61,083 nucleotides of DNA, from contig CANGYQ010000014.1 of the NCBI GenBank assembly GCA_947458745.1, positions 1 to 61,083 on the forward strand. The letters are read 5' to 3'. The stretch is from Bryobacteraceae bacterium. Lineage in GTDB: Bacteria; Acidobacteriota; Terriglobia; Bryobacterales; Bryobacteraceae. Of this stretch, positions 8,632-18,451 are shown in pieces. Position 1 is the first letter of the stretch; each line of letters starts with the position of its first letter. Below the pieces are notes generated by a model. That model was not told the DNA's origin and did no database searches. It saw only the letters and a program-made list of their open reading frames with translations. The translations under genes were made by a program, and so were the position numbers.

Positions 8632-9771
8632 GTGACTCAACCAGGCCTGCGCATTATCGGAATTCGCGTCCATCACCTCGATGCTCCTTTGAGCGAACGC
8701 TTCGGCTGGTCCCTCAACTGGACTTCCCGGCGGACGGCCACGCTGGTGGAAGTGCGCACCGACGCCGGGCTGACCGGTTGGGGCGATGGCTACTATGGCG
8801 GCGACACCCTCCGCGCGCACCCGGAACTGGTGATTGGCCGGTCACCATTTGAGGCGGAAGCGATCTACGACTCGCTGCGTCCGTTCGGCTGGAAGCAGGC
8901 CCGGACGGGCGCACCGGTCTGCGGCGGATTGGACACCGCTTTGTGGGACCTCCAGGGGCAGGCGCTGGGGTTGCCGGTCTCGCAGTTGTTCGGCAAAGTC
9001 TGGCGGGACCGTGTGGAACCCTACTGCACCGCCCTCTACCGCAAGGACTGGCCGGATCTGGCGGCGGGGCTGGCGGAAGAAGCCGTCAGTTGGCAGCGCG
9101 CCGGGTTCCGGACCGTCAAGATGAAGGTGGGCTATGGCCCCACCATCGATGTCCGGAATGTGGCCGCAGTACGCGAAGCGATCGGGCCGCACGCGGGCTT
9201 GGCTGTTGACGCCAACTGCGCTTATGATGCGGCGACGGCGGTGGCTCTCGGCCGGCAGTTGGAAGCGTTTGACTTGCTGTGGTGGGAAGAGCCGGTGCTG
9301 GCGGACAACTTGGCGGGGTACCGCCGGTTGCGGGAGGCGCTCCGGATCCCCTTGGCCGGCGGCGAGACGTACGATGCTGACCGCTTGGCGCAAGACTATG
9401 TGACGCCGCGTCTGGTGGACATCCTGCAGCCGGAAGTGGAGATCATTGGGCTCACTGGTGCGCGGCGTCTGATGCATTCCTGCTGGCTGAATGACATTCG
9501 CGTCATCCCACACAACTGGGGCACCGCCGTCCGCACCGCGGCCATCCTGCACTGGATGGCGACCTGCCCGCCGATCACTGAGGCACTGGCCGCACCGCCG
9601 CCGATGTTTGAGTTCGACCAAACCGAGAGCCCCTTCCGCGACACCGTGATCGCGGAGCGCATTGCGTTGGGCGACGATGGTTTGGTGGCGGTCCCCACCG
9701 GGCCCGGCCTGGGCATCACGGTGATCCCCGAGGCGGTGGCGGAACACCGCATTGAGCTGATCACCATCTAG
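8632..9771 (+). CDS. Enolase-superfamily enzyme, mandelate racemase / sugar-acid dehydratase type
   Basis: 379 residues from a GTG start (VTQPGLRIIGIRV). The catalytic set of the mandelate racemase subgroup is complete: KMKVG (KxK base), metal ligands Asp in VDANCAYD, Glu in WWEEP and Glu in GGETYD, then Asp in DILQPEVEIIG and the His base in IPHNWGT. Having both the KxK lysine and the Asp-His dyad points to racemase or acid-sugar dehydratase chemistry rather than muconate cycloisomerase. The substrate is unknown. It stands alone, divergent from ggt; their promoters must share the short 66-bp gap. Confidence 0.88.
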   Translation: MTQPGLRIIGIRVHHLDAPLSERFGWSLNWTSRRTATLVEVRTDAGLTGWGDGYYGGDTLRAHPELVIGRSPFEAEAIYDSLRPFGWKQARTGAPVCGGLDTALWDLQGQALGLPVSQLFGKVWRDRVEPYCTALYRKDWPDLAAGLAEEAVSWQRAGFRTVKMKVGYGPTIDVRNVAAVREAIGPHAGLAVDANCAYDAATAVALGRQLEAFDLLWWEEPVLADNLAGYRRLREALRIPLAGGETYDADRLAQDYVTPRLVDILQPEVEIIGLTGARRLMHSCWLNDIRVIPHNWGTAVRTAAILHWMATCPPITEALAAPPPMFEFDQTESPFRDTVIAERIALGDDGLVAVPTGPGLGITVIPEAVAEHRIELITI

Positions 9772-9918
9772 CCGCGCGGCAGTGGGGGATGGCCCGGGCG
9801 CGGACCCGGCGGATCAAGAATCTGCTACGATCCCTGTGAAAGTCACCCCGCCCCGGCCACGCACCATCCGTTGCTGGTGCCGGGTGTTGCGCAAAGGAGT
9901 GTGGTGCCCGAGTTTCCT

Positions 9919-12900
9919 ATGCCCTTGTTGTCTGGTACACGCTGGTTGCTGTTCTGCTTGGCCCTGCGCGTGGCAGCCCAAGTTCCGGATGCGGACTTTT
10001 TTGAGAAGAGCGTCCGGCCGGTGCTGGCGGGGCGCTGCCAGTCCTGCCATGGCGCCAAGATGGAGCAAGGCGGGCTGCGTCTGGATTCGCGGGCCGCGCT
10101 GCTGCGGGGCGGCGCGCGGGGCCCGGCTCTGGTGCCCGGCGATCCTGACGGCAGCCTGCTGGTGAAAGCCATCCGTCATGACGGCTTGAAGATGCCCCTG
10201 GGCGGAAAGCTGCCGCCCGCTGAGATCAACGCCCTGACCCGCTGGATTGAGAAGGGCGCACAGTGGCCAGCCGAGGCGGCGGTGGAGGCCGGGGTGAAGC
10301 CGATCAGTGAGCGGGCGCGAGAGTTCTGGGCTTTTCAGCCCGTCACCAAACCGCCGTTGCCGCCCGTCAGCCTTTCCGGCTGGGCCCGGACTCCGGTGGA
10401 CCGGTTTGTGCTGGCTGGTCTTGAGAAGTCCAAGCTGACCCCCGCCGCGGGGGCGGATCGGACAACTTTGATCCGCCGTTTGTCGCTGGACCTTACGGGC
10501 CTACCGCCTCGCCCCGAGGAGGTGCTGGCCTTTGTGGAGGACCGGTCTCCCGAAGCTTATGAAATGGTCGTGGACCGACTGTTGCGGTCGCCGCGCTTTG
10601 GCGAACAGTGGGCCCGGCACTGGATGGACCTGGTGCGCTATTCGGAATCCCACGGGAGCCAGGGCGATTTCGACCTGCCCAACGCTTACCAGTACCGCGA
10701 CTATCTCATCCGGGCCCTGAACAGGGATGTCCCCTACGATCAACTGGTGCGGGAGCATCTGGCTGGCGACCTGTTGCCCCAGCCGCGCCTCAATCCGGCC
10801 GACAAGATCAACGAATCCGCCATTGGCCCGGCGCATTTCCGCATGGTGGAGTATGGCTACGTCCCGGTGGATGCGCTGGATGATCAGTTCAAGGTAGTGG
10901 ACAACCAGATCGACGTCATTTCGAAGGCGTTCCAAGGGCTCACCGTCTCCTGCGCGCGGTGCCACGATCACAAGTTTGACCCGATCTCGCAAAAGGATTT
11001 CTACGCGCTCTATGGCGTACTGGCCAGTTCCCGGCATGGGCAGCGGGTGATCGATACGCCGGAACGGTTGAACCTGCACCGGCCAAAGCTGGAGGAACTG
11101 CGGACGCAACTGCGCCGGGCGCTGGGGCAGGCCTGGCGCTCCGCTCAACCGGACTTGTCGGCTGACTTGCCGGCACCACCGCCGCCGCGTGACGCCAAGG
11201 CGGCTCCACCTCCGGCACCGGACTACGGTCCGCTCCGGCTGTGGCGTCAGTTGAAGGACTTGAAGGCGGAAGAGTTCCAGACGGCTTGGACCCATGCCAC
11301 CGCGAAGCTGCGGGAGCAACTGGCCGAAAAGCGTGATGCGAACGCGCGGGGGTTCCGCCGGATGTGGTCCCTGGATGCCGCGGCGGACTATCAGCAATGG
11401 TTCCGGGAGGGCAACGGCTTGGCCGAGGCTCCCGCGAAAGCCGGCGAGTTCTATGTGCTTTCCGAAGGGGACCGCCTGATCAACGGCATCTACCCGGCTG
11501 GAACTTACTCCCATTTGGTGTCGCGTAAACACGCCGCGGTGCTGCATTCGCCGCGTTTCAAGATTGATTCCGATTCGATCAGCGTCCGGGTGTTGGGGGG
11601 CCAGCAAGCCTCCGTGCGGGTGGTGGTGGAGAACTACGCGCTCGGCAATGGGGGCATCTTTCCGGGCACCAATCTGAACGACGACACCATGCGCTGGATT
11701 CGCTTTGACACCAAGTACCGGCGCGGCTCCTATGCCTACCTTGAACTGACGCCCTTTGAAGACCGGACGCGATTGCCCGGAGGTGGACCCGCGGACGGGC
11801 GGTCCCACTTTGGTGTGGCCGACGTGGTGTTTCACGATGGCGACAAGCCACCCGAAGAAGTGACGGATGGTGCCGTGCTGCTGTTGGATGGGCCGGCGCC
11901 GGAGTCTGCCGAGGCACTGTCGGCTCGCTATCGGGCAGTGCTGCGCCGGTGTCTTGACGCGTGGCTCGCGGGTGCGATGTCTCCGGAGCAGGCGGCCTTT
12001 CTCGACTTCTTCGTTCGTCACAACTACCTGCCCAACTCCCGGCAGCAGTCCGATGCCGCCACCACGGCGCTGGTGGATCAATACCGGAAGCTGGAGGCTG
12101 AGATCCCGGTGCCGCGCCGCGTGCCGGGCTTACTGGCGGGTACTTCCTTCGACCAGCCTTTGTTCCAGCGCGGCAACCACATGAACCCTGGGCCGCCGGT
12201 GGCCCGCCGCTTTCTGGAAGCCTTGGGCAGCCAACCCTGTGCCAGCCCGCAGAGCGGGCGCCTGGAACTGGCCGAAGCGATGGCCAGCGCCACCAATCCG
12301 CTGACGTCCCGCGTGATAGTGAACCGGATCTGGCACCACCTGTTCGGGCGGGGCCTCGTGCGCACGGTTGACAACTTTGGCCGCAATGGGGAGAAGCCTT
12401 CGCATCCGGAGCTGCTGAACTATTTGGCCGCCCGCTTTGTGGAAGACGGCTGGTCCATCAAGCGGATGGTGAAGCTGCTGGTCACCTCCAGCGTCTACCA
12501 GTTGAGCTCCAGCGGCTCCGCCGAGGCGGCGCAGTCGGACTCCGGCAATGTCCTGCTCCAACATGCCCGCACCCGGCGGCTGACGGGTGAGGCGATTCGG
12601 GATTCGATCCTGGCCGTCAGTGGTGACCTGGATACAACGCTTTATGGGCCGGGCATCGATGTCTACTACACCGGCAAGACCGAGGGCGGGGGCAAAGTGG
12701 GGCCGCTGGATGGCGCGCGCCGCCGCAGTGTGTATCAACGGATCAAGCGCAACGCGCAGAACCCTTTCCTGGAGGTCTTTGACGTGCCCAAGCCCACCAG
12801 CACGCGGGGCCAGCGCGATGCTACGAATGTCCCCGCGCAGTCGCTGACCATGCTGAATGACCCGTTTGTGATCGCGCAAGCGGCCCGGTGGGCGGACCGC

Positions 12901-13116
12901 ATGGTGGCCGATGGCGGCACCTCCGCACGGGACCGGGTGGAGCGGATGTTTGTCCGCGCACTGGGCCGGCGTCCTGCCGCCGCTGAACTGACGGCCAGTC
13001 TCGAATATCTGGCTCCGGCGGCGGTTCCCGAAGCGGAGATCTTGTCCAATCGAGAAGCCTGGCAGGACTTTGCGCATTCGCTGTTCAACCTGAAGGAGTT
13101 TCTCTATGTTCGCTAG
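9919..13116 (+). CDS. Secreted PSCyt1 - DUF1549 (PSCyt2) - DUF1553 (PSD1) protein
   Basis: About 1065 residues. From ATG 9919 it has a signal peptide ([16 protein letters not shown]); an AAAGGAG at 9893-9899 would fit GTG 9904 slightly better, so the start is uncertain by five codons. Domain order: a PSCyt1 cytochrome-like domain with heme motif CQSCH near residue 40; DUF1549 ([29 protein letters not shown]); an insert with a second [12 protein letters not shown]; and DUF1553 in the C-terminal third ([32 protein letters not shown]). The function is not established; the family abounds in Planctomycetes and Acidobacteria, always paired with DUF1501. It overlaps the next gene by 11 bp. Confidence 0.9.
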   Translation: MPLLSGTRWLLFCLALRVAAQVPDADFFEKSVRPVLAGRCQSCHGAKMEQGGLRLDSRAALLRGGARGPALVPGDPDGSLLVKAIRHDGLKMPLGGKLPPAEINALTRWIEKGAQWPAEAAVEAGVKPISERAREFWAFQPVTKPPLPPVSLSGWARTPVDRFVLAGLEKSKLTPAAGADRTTLIRRLSLDLTGLPPRPEEVLAFVEDRSPEAYEMVVDRLLRSPRFGEQWARHWMDLVRYSESHGSQGDFDLPNAYQYRDYLIRALNRDVPYDQLVREHLAGDLLPQPRLNPADKINESAIGPAHFRMVEYGYVPVDALDDQFKVVDNQIDVISKAFQGLTVSCARCHDHKFDPISQKDFYALYGVLASSRHGQRVIDTPERLNLHRPKLEELRTQLRRALGQAWRSAQPDLSADLPAPPPPRDAKAAPPPAPDYGPLRLWRQLKDLKAEEFQTAWTHATAKLREQLAEKRDANARGFRRMWSLDAAADYQQWFREGNGLAEAPAKAGEFYVLSEGDRLINGIYPAGTYSHLVSRKHAAVLHSPRFKIDSDSISVRVLGGQQASVRVVVENYALGNGGIFPGTNLNDDTMRWIRFDTKYRRGSYAYLELTPFEDRTRLPGGGPADGRSHFGVADVVFHDGDKPPEEVTDGAVLLLDGPAPESAEALSARYRAVLRRCLDAWLAGAMSPEQAAFLDFFVRHNYLPNSRQQSDAATTALVDQYRKLEAEIPVPRRVPGLLAGTSFDQPLFQRGNHMNPGPPVARRFLEALGSQPCASPQSGRLELAEAMASATNPLTSRVIVNRIWHHLFGRGLVRTVDNFGRNGEKPSHPELLNYLAARFVEDGWSIKRMVKLLVTSSVYQLSSSGSAEAAQSDSGNVLLQHARTRRLTGEAIRDSILAVSGDLDTTLYGPGIDVYYTGKTEGGGKVGPLDGARRRSVYQRIKRNAQNPFLEVFDVPKPTSTRGQRDATNVPAQSLTMLNDPFVIAQAARWADRMVADGGTSARDRVERMFVRALGRRPAAAELTASLEYLAPAAVPEAEILSNREAWQDFAHSLFNLKEFLYVR

Positions 13117-14521
13117 TGGAGGATCCGGTCATGGACCAGCACCGCGCCGGGCGCTTTCGCGGCGGGAAATGCTGCTGCGTGCCTCGACCGGCTTCGGGAT
13201 GACGGCCTTTGCCGGGCTGGCGGCCCAGCAACCGCACTTTTCGCCCAAGGTGAAGAGCATCATCTTCTGCTTCATGTCCGGTGGCGTGTCGCATGTGGAC
13301 AGCTTCGACCCCAAGCCGCGGCTGGCGCGAGATGCCGGTAAGCCTATGCCGATGCCTGTGCGGCCCACCATGTTCAACGATGTGAAGGGCATCATGCCCA
13401 GCCCGTGGGCGTTCAAAAACTATGGCCAGTGCGGGATGTCGGTGAGTGAGCTTTTTCCGCACATGGGAAGCTGCGCCGATGACCTGTGCCTGATCCGCTC
13501 GATGACCAGCACCGCCAACGAGCATGCCCAGGGAAACTATCTGATCCACACCGGGCAGCCGTTTCTGGGCTTTCCCAATGCCGGAGCCTGGATCAACTAT
13601 GGCCTGGGCAGTGAAAACCGCAATCTCCCGGGTTTCGTCGTGCTAGCCAGCGGCGGCGTGCCGCTGGGCGGCATTGGCATGTATGGCAGTGGCTTCCTGC
13701 CGGCTGAGCACCAGGCCTCACTGCTGTACCCGGAATCCGCGGAGGCATTGAACAATATCCGGCCCAAGGAATCTGACCTGCAGCAGCGGCGGCGGCTGAG
13801 CTTTGTCCACTCGATGGACCGACAATACGCCGGCCGAGGCGCTGCGGATCCGCAAGTTGAGACCGCCATCCGCAACTACGAGACGGCCTATCGCATGCAG
13901 ACTGCGGTACCTGAATTGATGGGTCTGCAGGGCGAAACCGAAGCCACCAAGCGCTTGTATGGGATGGATTCGGCCGATCCGAACACGGCTGCCTACGCCC
14001 GGCAATGCCTGCTGGCGCGAAGACTGGTTGAACGTGACGTGCGATTTATCGAACTGACCTGCCTGATGCGGCCCGCTGACCCGGGCCAGAGTGGCAATCC
14101 CTGGGATCAGCACTCCGTCCTCAAAGAGGGCCACACAGAGATGGCCCGCCAGGTAGATCAGCCGATCGCCGGACTGATCAAGGATCTAAAGGCCCGCGGA
14201 CTGTTTGAGCAGACCCTCATCATCTGGGCGGGCGAGTTTGGGCGAACGCCATTTGCGCAGGGCACTAACGGGCGGGATCACAATCCGTTCGGCTTCAGCA
14301 TCTGGCTGGCGGGGGGCGGCGTCAAGCGCGGGTTCACCTATGGCCAAACCGATGACCTCGGTTACTACGCGGTGGAAAACAACATGACCGTGTTTGATCT
14401 CTGGGCGACGGTGCTCCACTTGCTGGGGGTCGATCATGAGCGGCTGACGTATCGCTTTAGCGGACGTGATTACCGCTTGTCGGACGTGCATGGCCGCGTC
14501 ATCCGGGACGTCCTCAGCTAG
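13106..14521 (+). CDS. DUF1501 (sulfatase-like fold) Tat-exported protein
   Basis: 471 residues with a Tat signal ([15 protein letters not shown]). DUF1501 marks are [18 protein letters not shown] (start of an alkaline-phosphatase-like fold), [16 protein letters not shown], and [14 protein letters not shown] followed by [13 protein letters not shown] and [11 protein letters not shown] near the C-terminus. Its start lies inside the last codons of the PSCyt/DUF1553 gene, so the pair is translationally coupled and probably acts together in the periplasm or at the surface. The activity is unknown; hydrolysis of sulfated or phosphorylated polymers is often proposed for the fold. Confidence 0.9.
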   Translation: MFASGGSGHGPAPRRALSRREMLLRASTGFGMTAFAGLAAQQPHFSPKVKSIIFCFMSGGVSHVDSFDPKPRLARDAGKPMPMPVRPTMFNDVKGIMPSPWAFKNYGQCGMSVSELFPHMGSCADDLCLIRSMTSTANEHAQGNYLIHTGQPFLGFPNAGAWINYGLGSENRNLPGFVVLASGGVPLGGIGMYGSGFLPAEHQASLLYPESAEALNNIRPKESDLQQRRRLSFVHSMDRQYAGRGAADPQVETAIRNYETAYRMQTAVPELMGLQGETEATKRLYGMDSADPNTAAYARQCLLARRLVERDVRFIELTCLMRPADPGQSGNPWDQHSVLKEGHTEMARQVDQPIAGLIKDLKARGLFEQTLIIWAGEFGRTPFAQGTNGRDHNPFGFSIWLAGGGVKRGFTYGQTDDLGYYAVENNMTVFDLWATVLHLLGVDHERLTYRFSGRDYRLSDVHGRVIRDVLS

Positions 14522-14560
14522 CCGTCAGCGCGGCCCCGGCACGGTTATCACCAGGGCTGC

Positions 14561-14588
14561 TTGCACCTCAATCAGGCTTTGGTATACT
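14561..14588 (+). promoter_or_regulatory. Candidate sigma-70-type promoter of the hydroxylase operon
   Basis: TTGCAC at 14561-14566 and TATACT at 14583-14588 are separated by 16 bp. They sit 22 bp before the ATG of the 2Fe-2S subunit, so the leader would be only about 15 nt. Read by eye only. Confidence 0.45.
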
Positions 14589-14609
14589 CGCCTCGCAAGA
14601 CGGTTTGCC

Positions 14610-15077
14610 ATGAATATCTCTCTTCACATCAACGGAAAATCACGCACGGATGACGTCGAGCCACGCCTGCTGCTGATTCATTACCTGCGCGAAGTGGTGG
14701 GCCTTACCGGCTCGCACATCGGCTGCGAGACTTCTCTGTGCGGTGCCTGCACGGTCATGCTGGACGGCCAAGCCGTCAAGAGCTGTGCCGTGCTGGCGGT
14801 GCAGGCCAATGGCCGCCAAGTCACCACCATTGAAGGTCTGGCGCAGAACGGCAAGCTGGACCCTGTGCAGCAAGCGTTCTGGGATGAACACGGCCTGCAG
14901 TGCGGATTCTGCACGCCGGGCATGATCATGGCCGTCAAGCAGGTGCTGGAGCGCAATCCCACGCCCCTGCAAACTGAGGTCCGGCATGGCATTGAGGGCA
15001 ATCTCTGCCGGTGCACGGGTTACCAGCACATCGTCAACGCAGCGATGTCCGCGGCCGCAGCTATCGTCAACGAATAG
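14610..15077 (+). CDS. 2Fe-2S subunit of form II CODH-type molybdenum hydroxylase (CoxS-like)
   Basis: 155 residues from ATG 14610; the longer upstream frame overlaps the candidate promoter and is unlikely. It carries both [2Fe-2S] sites of the xanthine dehydrogenase family: plant-ferredoxin-like [16 protein letters not shown] with a distal Cys in VKSC, and the four-helix site CGFCTPG plus CRCTGY. It is the small subunit that passes electrons from the molybdenum centre (next gene) to FAD (third gene). The S-L-M order is typical of form II enzymes. Confidence 0.92.
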   Translation: MNISLHINGKSRTDDVEPRLLLIHYLREVVGLTGSHIGCETSLCGACTVMLDGQAVKSCAVLAVQANGRQVTTIEGLAQNGKLDPVQQAFWDEHGLQCGFCTPGMIMAVKQVLERNPTPLQTEVRHGIEGNLCRCTGYQHIVNAAMSAAAAIVNE

Positions 15078-15090
15078 GAGAACTCATCAC

Positions 15091-17430
15091 ATGGCCACGA
15101 CAATCATTCCTCCTACCAAGACTCGCGTGCCGCTGATCGGCCAGCGCCTGCGCCGCAAGGAAGATCCGCGCCTGATTACCGGCGCGGCCACCTATGTGGA
15201 TGACATCAAGTTGCCCGGCATGCTCTATGCCGGCTTCATCCGCAGCCCTTATGGCGCGGCCAACATCAAGAGCATCGACATCAAAGCCGCGCTGGAACTT
15301 CCCGGCGTGGTCGCGGTCTACACTGGCGCTGACGTAAAGGATGTCGGCCCTGTGCCTTGTGGCGCATCGCTGCCGGGCCTCCGCGTGCCGCATCATCACA
15401 TCCTGGCGCAGGACCGCACCTATTTTGTGGGCCACCCGGTGGCCGTTGTGGTGGCGACGGACCGCTATATCGCGCGCGATGCGGCGGACTTGGTGGAGAT
15501 TGAGTACGAACCACTGGCCGCCGTCACGGACCCCGAGAAAGCGATCGCTCCCGGCGCTCCCCCGGTGCACCCGGAATGGCCGGACAACACCGCCTTCACG
15601 TTTCTGCAGACCGGCGGCGACGTCGATAAGGCGTTTGAAGAAGCCGAAGTGGTGGTGAAGCAACGCATCACTTCCCAACGGCTGATTCCGACCGCAATGG
15701 AAACGCGCGGCGTCGTGGCGGACTACAACTCGGGCGATCAGTCGATGACGATCTACTCGTCCACGCAGATTCCGCACTTGCTCCGCACGTTGGTGGGCTT
15801 GATGCTGGGCCAGCCGGAGAACCGGCTGCGCGTGGTGGCTCCAGAGGTAGGCGGTGGCTTCGGTTCCAAGCTGAATGTCTACGCCGAAGAGGCGATGCTG
15901 GGCTTCATCGCGCGTAAGCTGGGCAAGCCGGTGAAGTGGATCGAGACTCGCCGCGAGAATTACACCTGCACCATCCACGGTCGCGGCCACGTCGATTTCT
16001 ACGAAATCGCCGCCAAGAAGGATGGCACGATCCTGGGCCTGAAGATCAAGATCATCCAGGATCTGGGCAGCTACCACCAGTTGCTGACGCCCGCCATTCC
16101 GACCCTTTCCGTGCTGATGGCCCCCGGCCTTTACAAGTTCCAGCACCTGAAGGCGGAGATCGTGGGCGCTTTCACCAACGCCGTACCCACTGATGCTTAT
16201 CGCGGTGCGGGCCGGCCGGAAGCCACGCACGGGATTGAGCGCATCGTCGACATGCTGGCGGCGGAGCTCAACATGGACCCGGCCGAGATCCGGCTGAAGA
16301 ACTTCCCGCAACCGGAAGAGTTTCCGTTCCACACCGCCGCTGGCCTCAGCTACGATTCCGGCGACTATGCCGCTCCGCTGAAGAAAGCGCTGGCGATCGC
16401 GGACTACCGCGCGCTCCGCGAGGAGCAGGCGGCGGCTCGCGCGCAAGGCCGCTTGATGGGCATCGGCATTTCGACGTACGGCGAAATCTGCGCCTTTGGC
16501 CCGTCGCCGGCGACCCCGGCTGGTGGTTGGGAATCGGCGCTGGTGCGGATTGATCCGACGGGCAAGGTTTCGGTCTACACCGGTTCCTGCCACCACGGCC
16601 AGGGCGAGGAAACGACGTTCGCGCAGTTAGCGGCGGATCTATTGGGCATTGACCTTGACGACGTAATCGTCGGTCGTGGCGACACCTCGATGATTCCCTA
16701 CGGCATCGGCACGTTCGGGAGCCGCGGAACCTCGGTGGGCGGTCCGGCCATCTACTACGCGATTGAGCGGCTGAAAGAGAAGATCAAGAAGTTTGGTGCC
16801 ATGATGCTGGGCGCCGAAGAAGTGATCTACGAGAACGGCGCCTGCACCGACCCCAAGACCGGCAAATCGGTCTCGCTGGCCGAAGTAGCCGGTGCCACCT
16901 ATCGCGCCATGAAGCTGCCGCCCGGTGAGACGCCCGGACTGTCGGAGACCTACTTCTGGGAGCCGCCTAACTTCGCCTTCCCCTTTGGTGCCCACATCGC
17001 GGTCACCGAAGTGGACAAGGAAACGGGCGTCATCGAAGTGGTCCGCTACATTGCCGTGGACGATTGCGGCAACATCCTGAACCCGCTGATCGTCGATGGT
17101 CAAGTCCACGGCGGCGTGGCGCAGGGCTTGGGCCAGGCGTTGTACGAACAGGCTGTCTATGACGACGCTGGACAGTTGGTCACCGGCGAGTTGATGGACT
17201 ACGCCATTCCCAAAGCGCACATGATGCCCTGGATCGAATCCAGCCACACTACGACGCCTTCGCCCGTGAATCCACTGGGTGTCAAGGGTGTCGGCGAGGC
17301 GGGCACGATCGGCTGCTCACCGGCTTTGGTGAACTCGGTGGTGGATGCGCTATCCACGCTGGGCGTGAAGCACTTGGATATGCCGATGACTCCGGAAAAG
17401 ATCTGGAAGATTGCCAACGGCCTGAACTAG
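15091..17430 (+). CDS. Molybdopterin large subunit, form II CoxL-type aldehyde/xanthine/CO dehydrogenase
   Basis: 779 residues; ATG 15091 has TAGGAG nine bases upstream. It is the molybdenum-binding subunit, with VGGGFGSKLNVYAEE, PTDAYRGAGRPEATH, GSCHHGQGEETTFAQ and the catalytic Glu in GVKGVGEAGTIG. The active-site loop AYRGAGR at residues 369-375 defines form II CoxL; true aerobic CO dehydrogenases (form I) have AYxCSFR. The substrate is therefore uncertain: form II proteins are often annotated as CO dehydrogenase, but many probably oxidise aldehydes or N-heterocycles. No maturation genes (coxD/E/F-like) were seen beside it. Confidence 0.92.
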   Translation: MATTIIPPTKTRVPLIGQRLRRKEDPRLITGAATYVDDIKLPGMLYAGFIRSPYGAANIKSIDIKAALELPGVVAVYTGADVKDVGPVPCGASLPGLRVPHHHILAQDRTYFVGHPVAVVVATDRYIARDAADLVEIEYEPLAAVTDPEKAIAPGAPPVHPEWPDNTAFTFLQTGGDVDKAFEEAEVVVKQRITSQRLIPTAMETRGVVADYNSGDQSMTIYSSTQIPHLLRTLVGLMLGQPENRLRVVAPEVGGGFGSKLNVYAEEAMLGFIARKLGKPVKWIETRRENYTCTIHGRGHVDFYEIAAKKDGTILGLKIKIIQDLGSYHQLLTPAIPTLSVLMAPGLYKFQHLKAEIVGAFTNAVPTDAYRGAGRPEATHGIERIVDMLAAELNMDPAEIRLKNFPQPEEFPFHTAAGLSYDSGDYAAPLKKALAIADYRALREEQAAARAQGRLMGIGISTYGEICAFGPSPATPAGGWESALVRIDPTGKVSVYTGSCHHGQGEETTFAQLAADLLGIDLDDVIVGRGDTSMIPYGIGTFGSRGTSVGGPAIYYAIERLKEKIKKFGAMMLGAEEVIYENGACTDPKTGKSVSLAEVAGATYRAMKLPPGETPGLSETYFWEPPNFAFPFGAHIAVTEVDKETGVIEVVRYIAVDDCGNILNPLIVDGQVHGGVAQGLGQALYEQAVYDDAGQLVTGELMDYAIPKAHMMPWIESSHTTTPSPVNPLGVKGVGEAGTIGCSPALVNSVVDALSTLGVKHLDMPMTPEKIWKIANGLN

Positions 17431-17445
17431 AGAGCGAGACCCAAC

Positions 17446-18282
17446 ATGATACCCACTTCCTTTAACTACTCCGCTCCGGCCACTTTGGCTGAGGCGTTGG
17501 GCCTGTTGGCCGATGGCTCCGCCAAAGTGCTGGCGGGCGGCATGAGCCTGGTGCCAATGATGAAGCTGCGCCTGGCTGCGCCGGAGCATCTGGTGGACCT
17601 GGGCCGCATCGCGGACTTGGCCTACATTCGCGAAGACGGTGATGTCATCCGCATCGGCGGCATGACGACGCACTACGCTATCGAATCGTCGGCGCTGCTG
17701 GCCACACACTGCCCGTTGCTGACCAAAGCCGCTGGCCAGATCGGCGATGTGCAGGTGCGTAACCGGGGTACATTGGGCGGCTCAATCGCCCACAACGACC
17801 CGGCAGCCGATTGGCCGGCCTCGCTGCTGGCCTTGGGCGCGACCGTCAAATTGCAATCCGCCACCGGCACGCGGGAGTTGTCCATTGAAGATTTTCTGGT
17901 GGACACCTTCACGACGGCGCTGGAGCCCGGCGAACTCCTCACCGAGATCTCCGTACCCAAGGACCCTGCCGGCGCCTCCTCCACTTACCTGAAGTACTAC
18001 CAGCCGGCCTCCGGGTTCGCCATTGTTGGCATCGCCGCGCTTGTTGTCTCGGCAGGCGGCAAGGTGGTGCGGGCGCGAGTGGGCGTGACCGGTTTGACCA
18101 ACAAGGCCTACCGGGCCCACAACGTGGAGGCGGCCATCGAATCCGGCCAGACAGTCACTGACGCTGCCGCCCTAGTGGCCGACGGCATCGACGCGAACTC
18201 CGATATCCACGCCTCCGCTGACTATCGCAAGAATCTGGCGGTCGTCTACACCCGCCGGGCCCTGTCAGGGCTTTTGCCCTAG
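17446..18282 (+). CDS. FAD-binding medium subunit of molybdenum hydroxylase (CoxM-like)
   Basis: 278 residues, starting 15 bp after the large-subunit stop. FAD motifs of the family are clear: AGGMSLVPMMKLRLAAPEHL near the N-terminus, GGMTTH, and NRGTLGGSIAHNDPAADWPA around residue 110. The C-terminal CO_deh_flav_C domain follows (YLKYYQPASGFAIVGIAALV). It takes electrons from the 2Fe-2S subunit and hands them to a quinone or other acceptor. It is the last gene of the operon, followed by a strong terminator. Confidence 0.92.
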   Translation: MIPTSFNYSAPATLAEALGLLADGSAKVLAGGMSLVPMMKLRLAAPEHLVDLGRIADLAYIREDGDVIRIGGMTTHYAIESSALLATHCPLLTKAAGQIGDVQVRNRGTLGGSIAHNDPAADWPASLLALGATVKLQSATGTRELSIEDFLVDTFTTALEPGELLTEISVPKDPAGASSTYLKYYQPASGFAIVGIAALVVSAGGKVVRARVGVTGLTNKAYRAHNVEAAIESGQTVTDAAALVADGIDANSDIHASADYRKNLAVVYTRRALSGLLP

Positions 18283-18305
18283 GCCGCTGTTTTCTTCATT
18301 TCTTC

Positions 18306-18345
18306 AACGCCCGTCCAGCCCGGTTTGGGTTGGGCGGGCGTTTTG
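18306..18345 (+). terminator. Rho-independent terminator of the hydroxylase operon
   Basis: AACGCCCGTCCAGCCC pairs with GGGTTGGGCGGGCGTT around a 5-nt loop; the stem is 16 bp with about two imperfect pairs. TTTT follows, 24 bp after the FAD-subunit stop. Confidence 0.85.
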
Positions 18346-18451
18346 TTGTCCATCATCCTCGTCAACAAAATCGTTGTAAAGCATCCGGCAATCTCGTCGA
18401 AACGCTTAGTGTGCGGCCCCCGGAGTGTGAATAGCCGGGGCGCGGTTTCGG

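Noticed and set aside
10501..12081. 526-codon antisense frame across the DUF1549 gene
   Set aside because: No recognisable domain; the sense gene is well supported.
15067..16596. 509-codon antisense frame across the molybdenum large subunit
   Set aside because: A GC-rich shadow frame; the sense strand encodes a complete enzyme with all active-site motifs.
15091..17430. Genuine (form I) aerobic CO dehydrogenase
   Set aside because: The active-site loop is AYRGAGR, not AYxCSFR, and subunit order is S-L-M.
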